Shown here: piece after piece, positions 62,654-64,000 of the stretch | Layout of the letters: every line of letters starts with the position of its first letter | How positions within the stretch are numbered: position 1 is the stretch's first letter | Assembly (NCBI GenBank): GCA_019240525.1 | Contig: JAFAYE010000001.1 | Location: 2,019,300 to 2,083,299, forward strand | Direction of reading: 5' to 3' | DNA length: 64,000 nucleotides | DNA from: Candidatus Eremiobacterota bacterium | Lineage (GTDB): Bacteria > Vulcanimicrobiota > Vulcanimicrobiia > Vulcanimicrobiales > Vulcanimicrobiaceae | Made by a program: the position numbers and the translations under genes | Notes under the pieces: generated by a model | Told to the model about the DNA's origin: nothing | What the model saw: only the letters and a program-made list of their open reading frames with translations | Databases searched by the model: none

Positions 62654-63468
62654 CGAATCTTCGGTTGACCGTCGAATACGACGGGACGGATTTTTGCGGC
62701 TTTCAGTGGCAACCCAACCTTCGGACCGTTGCCGGCGTCTTGGAGATAACGCTCGCGCGTTTGTTTTCGCACCCCGTCAAACTTACCGCGGCCGGCCGAA
62801 CCGATGGCGGCGTTCATGCGACCGGGCAGGTCGTTTCGCTCGCGACCTCCGCCACGTTTCCGTTCGAACGACTCCTCCCCGCCCTGCAGGCGTTGCTGCC
62901 GGCCGATTGCAGCGTGCGCCGAGCCGAGGTCGTGCCGGAGGGCTTCTCCGCGCGCTTTTCGGCCGTCGAGCGGACCTATTGCTACGCAATCTCGAACCGG
63001 CGCGAGCCGAGTCCGTTGCTGAGCCGCTACGCCGCTCACGAATCCCAGCCGCTTGACCTTGCCGCGATGCGCGCGGCAGCGGAACACCTCGTCGGCGAGC
63101 ACGACTTTCGCTCGTTCAGCGCGCTCGGAGACGGAGCACCGACGACCATACGACGGGTTGGCCAGCTTCGCATCGCCGCCCGAGGCGAGCTGGTCGGCCT
63201 CCAGATTACGGCCGGGGGCTTCCTCCATCACATGGTCCGGACGATTGCCGGCACGCTGATCGAGTGCGGGGTTGGCCGCCGACGGCCGGCGGAAATGCCG
63301 GGGATCCTCGCGGCGCTCGACCGGCGCGCGGCCGGGGCTACGGCGCCGCCGCAGGGACTCTACCTGGCCGGCGTCCGCTACGCCGACGGCTATGACTCGT
63401 ACGCCGACCCTCCGGCCCTGCGCGGCTTCGCCGAGGCTGCGCTTGACGGCCCCTGCGCTTTCCCGTAG
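62650..63468 (+). CDS. truA: tRNA pseudouridine synthase A
   Basis: Makes pseudouridine at tRNA positions 38-40. 272 residues with LRLTVEYDGTDFCGFQWQPN, the catalytic Asp in LTAAGRTDGGVHATGQV and QITAGGFLHHMVRTIAGTL. The best N-terminus begins at a CTG (62650) overlapping the upstream TGA; a TTG at 62665 would lose five residues of the first strand but is a usual codon. Directly upstream of rplM and rpsI, the common truA-rplM-rpsI order. Confidence 0.93.
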   Translation: MTNLRLTVEYDGTDFCGFQWQPNLRTVAGVLEITLARLFSHPVKLTAAGRTDGGVHATGQVVSLATSATFPFERLLPALQALLPADCSVRRAEVVPEGFSARFSAVERTYCYAISNRREPSPLLSRYAAHESQPLDLAAMRAAAEHLVGEHDFRSFSALGDGAPTTIRRVGQLRIAARGELVGLQITAGGFLHHMVRTIAGTLIECGVGRRRPAEMPGILAALDRRAAGATAPPQGLYLAGVRYADGYDSYADPPALRGFAEAALDGPCAFP

Positions 63469-63474
63469 GATACC

Positions 63475-63915
63475 TTGGTTGTGCGCACCTACCAACAGAA
63501 AACGGCACAGACGCAGCACGAATGGTATCTCGTCGATGCGTCGGGAGAACGGCTCGGCACCCTTGCGGTGCGGATTGCGCGCGCGCTCTCGGGCAAGCAC
63601 AAGCCCACTTGGACCCCCCACATCGACGACGGCGACCACGTGATCGTCGTTAACGCCGATAAGGTAGAGCTCGGCGGTAACAAGTGGACGCAAAAACTTT
63701 ACTACCGCCATAGCAACTTTCCCGGCGGGCTGAAAGTGCAGACCGCGCGCGAAATCGCCGCGAAGCATCCCGAACGCCTAATCGAGAAGGCCGTACGCGG
63801 CATGCTCGCGACCAATCGCATGCGCGACGTGCAGCTCGGGCGCTTGAACGTCTATAGCGGGTCCGATCATCCGCACGAGGCGCAGAAGCCGGCGCCGCTT
63901 TCGTCGCTGCCGTAG
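63475..63915 (+). CDS. rplM: Ribosomal protein uL13
   Basis: 146 residues: HEWYLVDASGERLGTLAVRI, LSGKHKPTWTPHIDDGDHVI, NADKVELGGNKWTQKLYYRH and AVRGMLATNRMRDVQLGRLN are those of L13 of the 50S subunit. TTG start with AGGA close upstream; GTG at 63481 is an alternative. Six nt after truA. Followed by rpsI, whose Shine-Dalgarno overlaps this stop. Confidence 0.97.
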   Translation: MVVRTYQQKTAQTQHEWYLVDASGERLGTLAVRIARALSGKHKPTWTPHIDDGDHVIVVNADKVELGGNKWTQKLYYRHSNFPGGLKVQTAREIAAKHPERLIEKAVRGMLATNRMRDVQLGRLNVYSGSDHPHEAQKPAPLSSLP

Positions 63916-63923
63916 GAGTCATA

Positions 63924-64000
63924 TTGGAAAATACCGTCGACGTCATTCAATCGACCGGGCGCCGAAAACGCGCTGTCGCGCGCGTCAAACTTTCGCTCGG
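63924..64000 (+). CDS. rpsI: Ribosomal protein uS9, 5' part, cut by window edge
   Basis: 25 complete codons visible: ENTVDVIQSTGRRKRAVARV, the S9 signature TGRRK-x-AVARV. TTG start with AGGAG 5 nt upstream, overlapping the rplM stop. The remaining about 105 residues lie outside. Confidence 0.93.
   Translation, partial: MENTVDVIQSTGRRKRAVARVKLSL

Overview
The window is GC-rich, densely coded chromosomal DNA with genes on both strands, very short or overlapping intergenic gaps, and many GTG and TTG starts. It encodes diderm envelope functions (LpxA, a heptosyltransferase-type GT9, an LptD/OstA-like outer-membrane protein, a 1297-residue TonB-dependent receptor). It also carries a LexA/LysM pair with SOS boxes of the Bacillus type. 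This mixture, with type III pantothenate kinase and lysine 5,6-aminomutase, fits an uncultured diderm lineage of the Terrabacteria side; Candidatus Eremiobacterota (WPS-2) is my best guess. That placement is inference, since no rRNA or full marker gene set is present.

Layout. 1-5.8 kb: a truncated GT2 glycosyltransferase and a lipoprotein, then a minus-strand trio (LptD-like outer-membrane protein, exported protein, DUF2079 membrane protein). 5.8-21.4 kb: plus-strand run of deoB and a polysaccharide locus (initiating sugar transferase, MurJ-like flippase, GT2, GT9, three large membrane proteins of which two look like GT-C enzymes, DegT aminotransferase, Gfo/Idh/MocA oxidoreductase, GT2). 21.3-25.9 kb: minus-strand block with rfbC, an ECF sigma factor and its zinc-finger anti-sigma, a bactofilin-like membrane protein, an aminotransferase, a stress-protein-like gene and a small lipoprotein. 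25.9-32.2 kb: Wzx-like flippase, rmlD, kamD-kamE, gmd and rmd. 32.2-35.3 kb: FabG-like reductase, lpxA, an ICMT-like methyltransferase and a CDF transporter. 35.3-40 kb: thiolase, acyl-CoA dehydrogenase, sucC and sucD.

40-45.8 kb: TonB-dependent receptor closed by a strong terminator, then two exported proteins. 45.8-51 kb: a possible small CxxC protein, an MNT/HEPN pair, divergent LysM protein and lexA sharing a two-box SOS region, an orphan PTS EIIC, a methionine gamma-lyase-family enzyme and small conserved-looking proteins. 51-52 kb: a zinc-ribbon protein and an IF-1 homologue behind a leader with competing terminator and antiterminator stems. 52.2-59.8 kb: one long operon of panC, coaBC, coaX, a dus gene and a four-gene cassette (class III aminotransferase, SRPBCC protein, acyl-ACP-reductase-like dehydrogenase, 'quinate 5-dehydrogenase'-like protein). 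60-64 kb: greA, lysS, a PAP2 phosphatase, truA, rplM and the start of rpsI.

Points that stand out are the uncharacterised four-gene cassette, the IF-1 leader, a 29-bp tandem repeat that encodes the end of PanC and supplies the coaBC ribosome binding site, and several genes that appear to lack ATG, GTG or TTG starts. In most of these the best start is a near-cognate codon (ATT, ATA, ATC or CTG), often overlapping the stop of the gene before. No rRNA, tRNA, CRISPR array, insertion sequence or prophage was recognised, and no stretch over 300 bases is without a gene.
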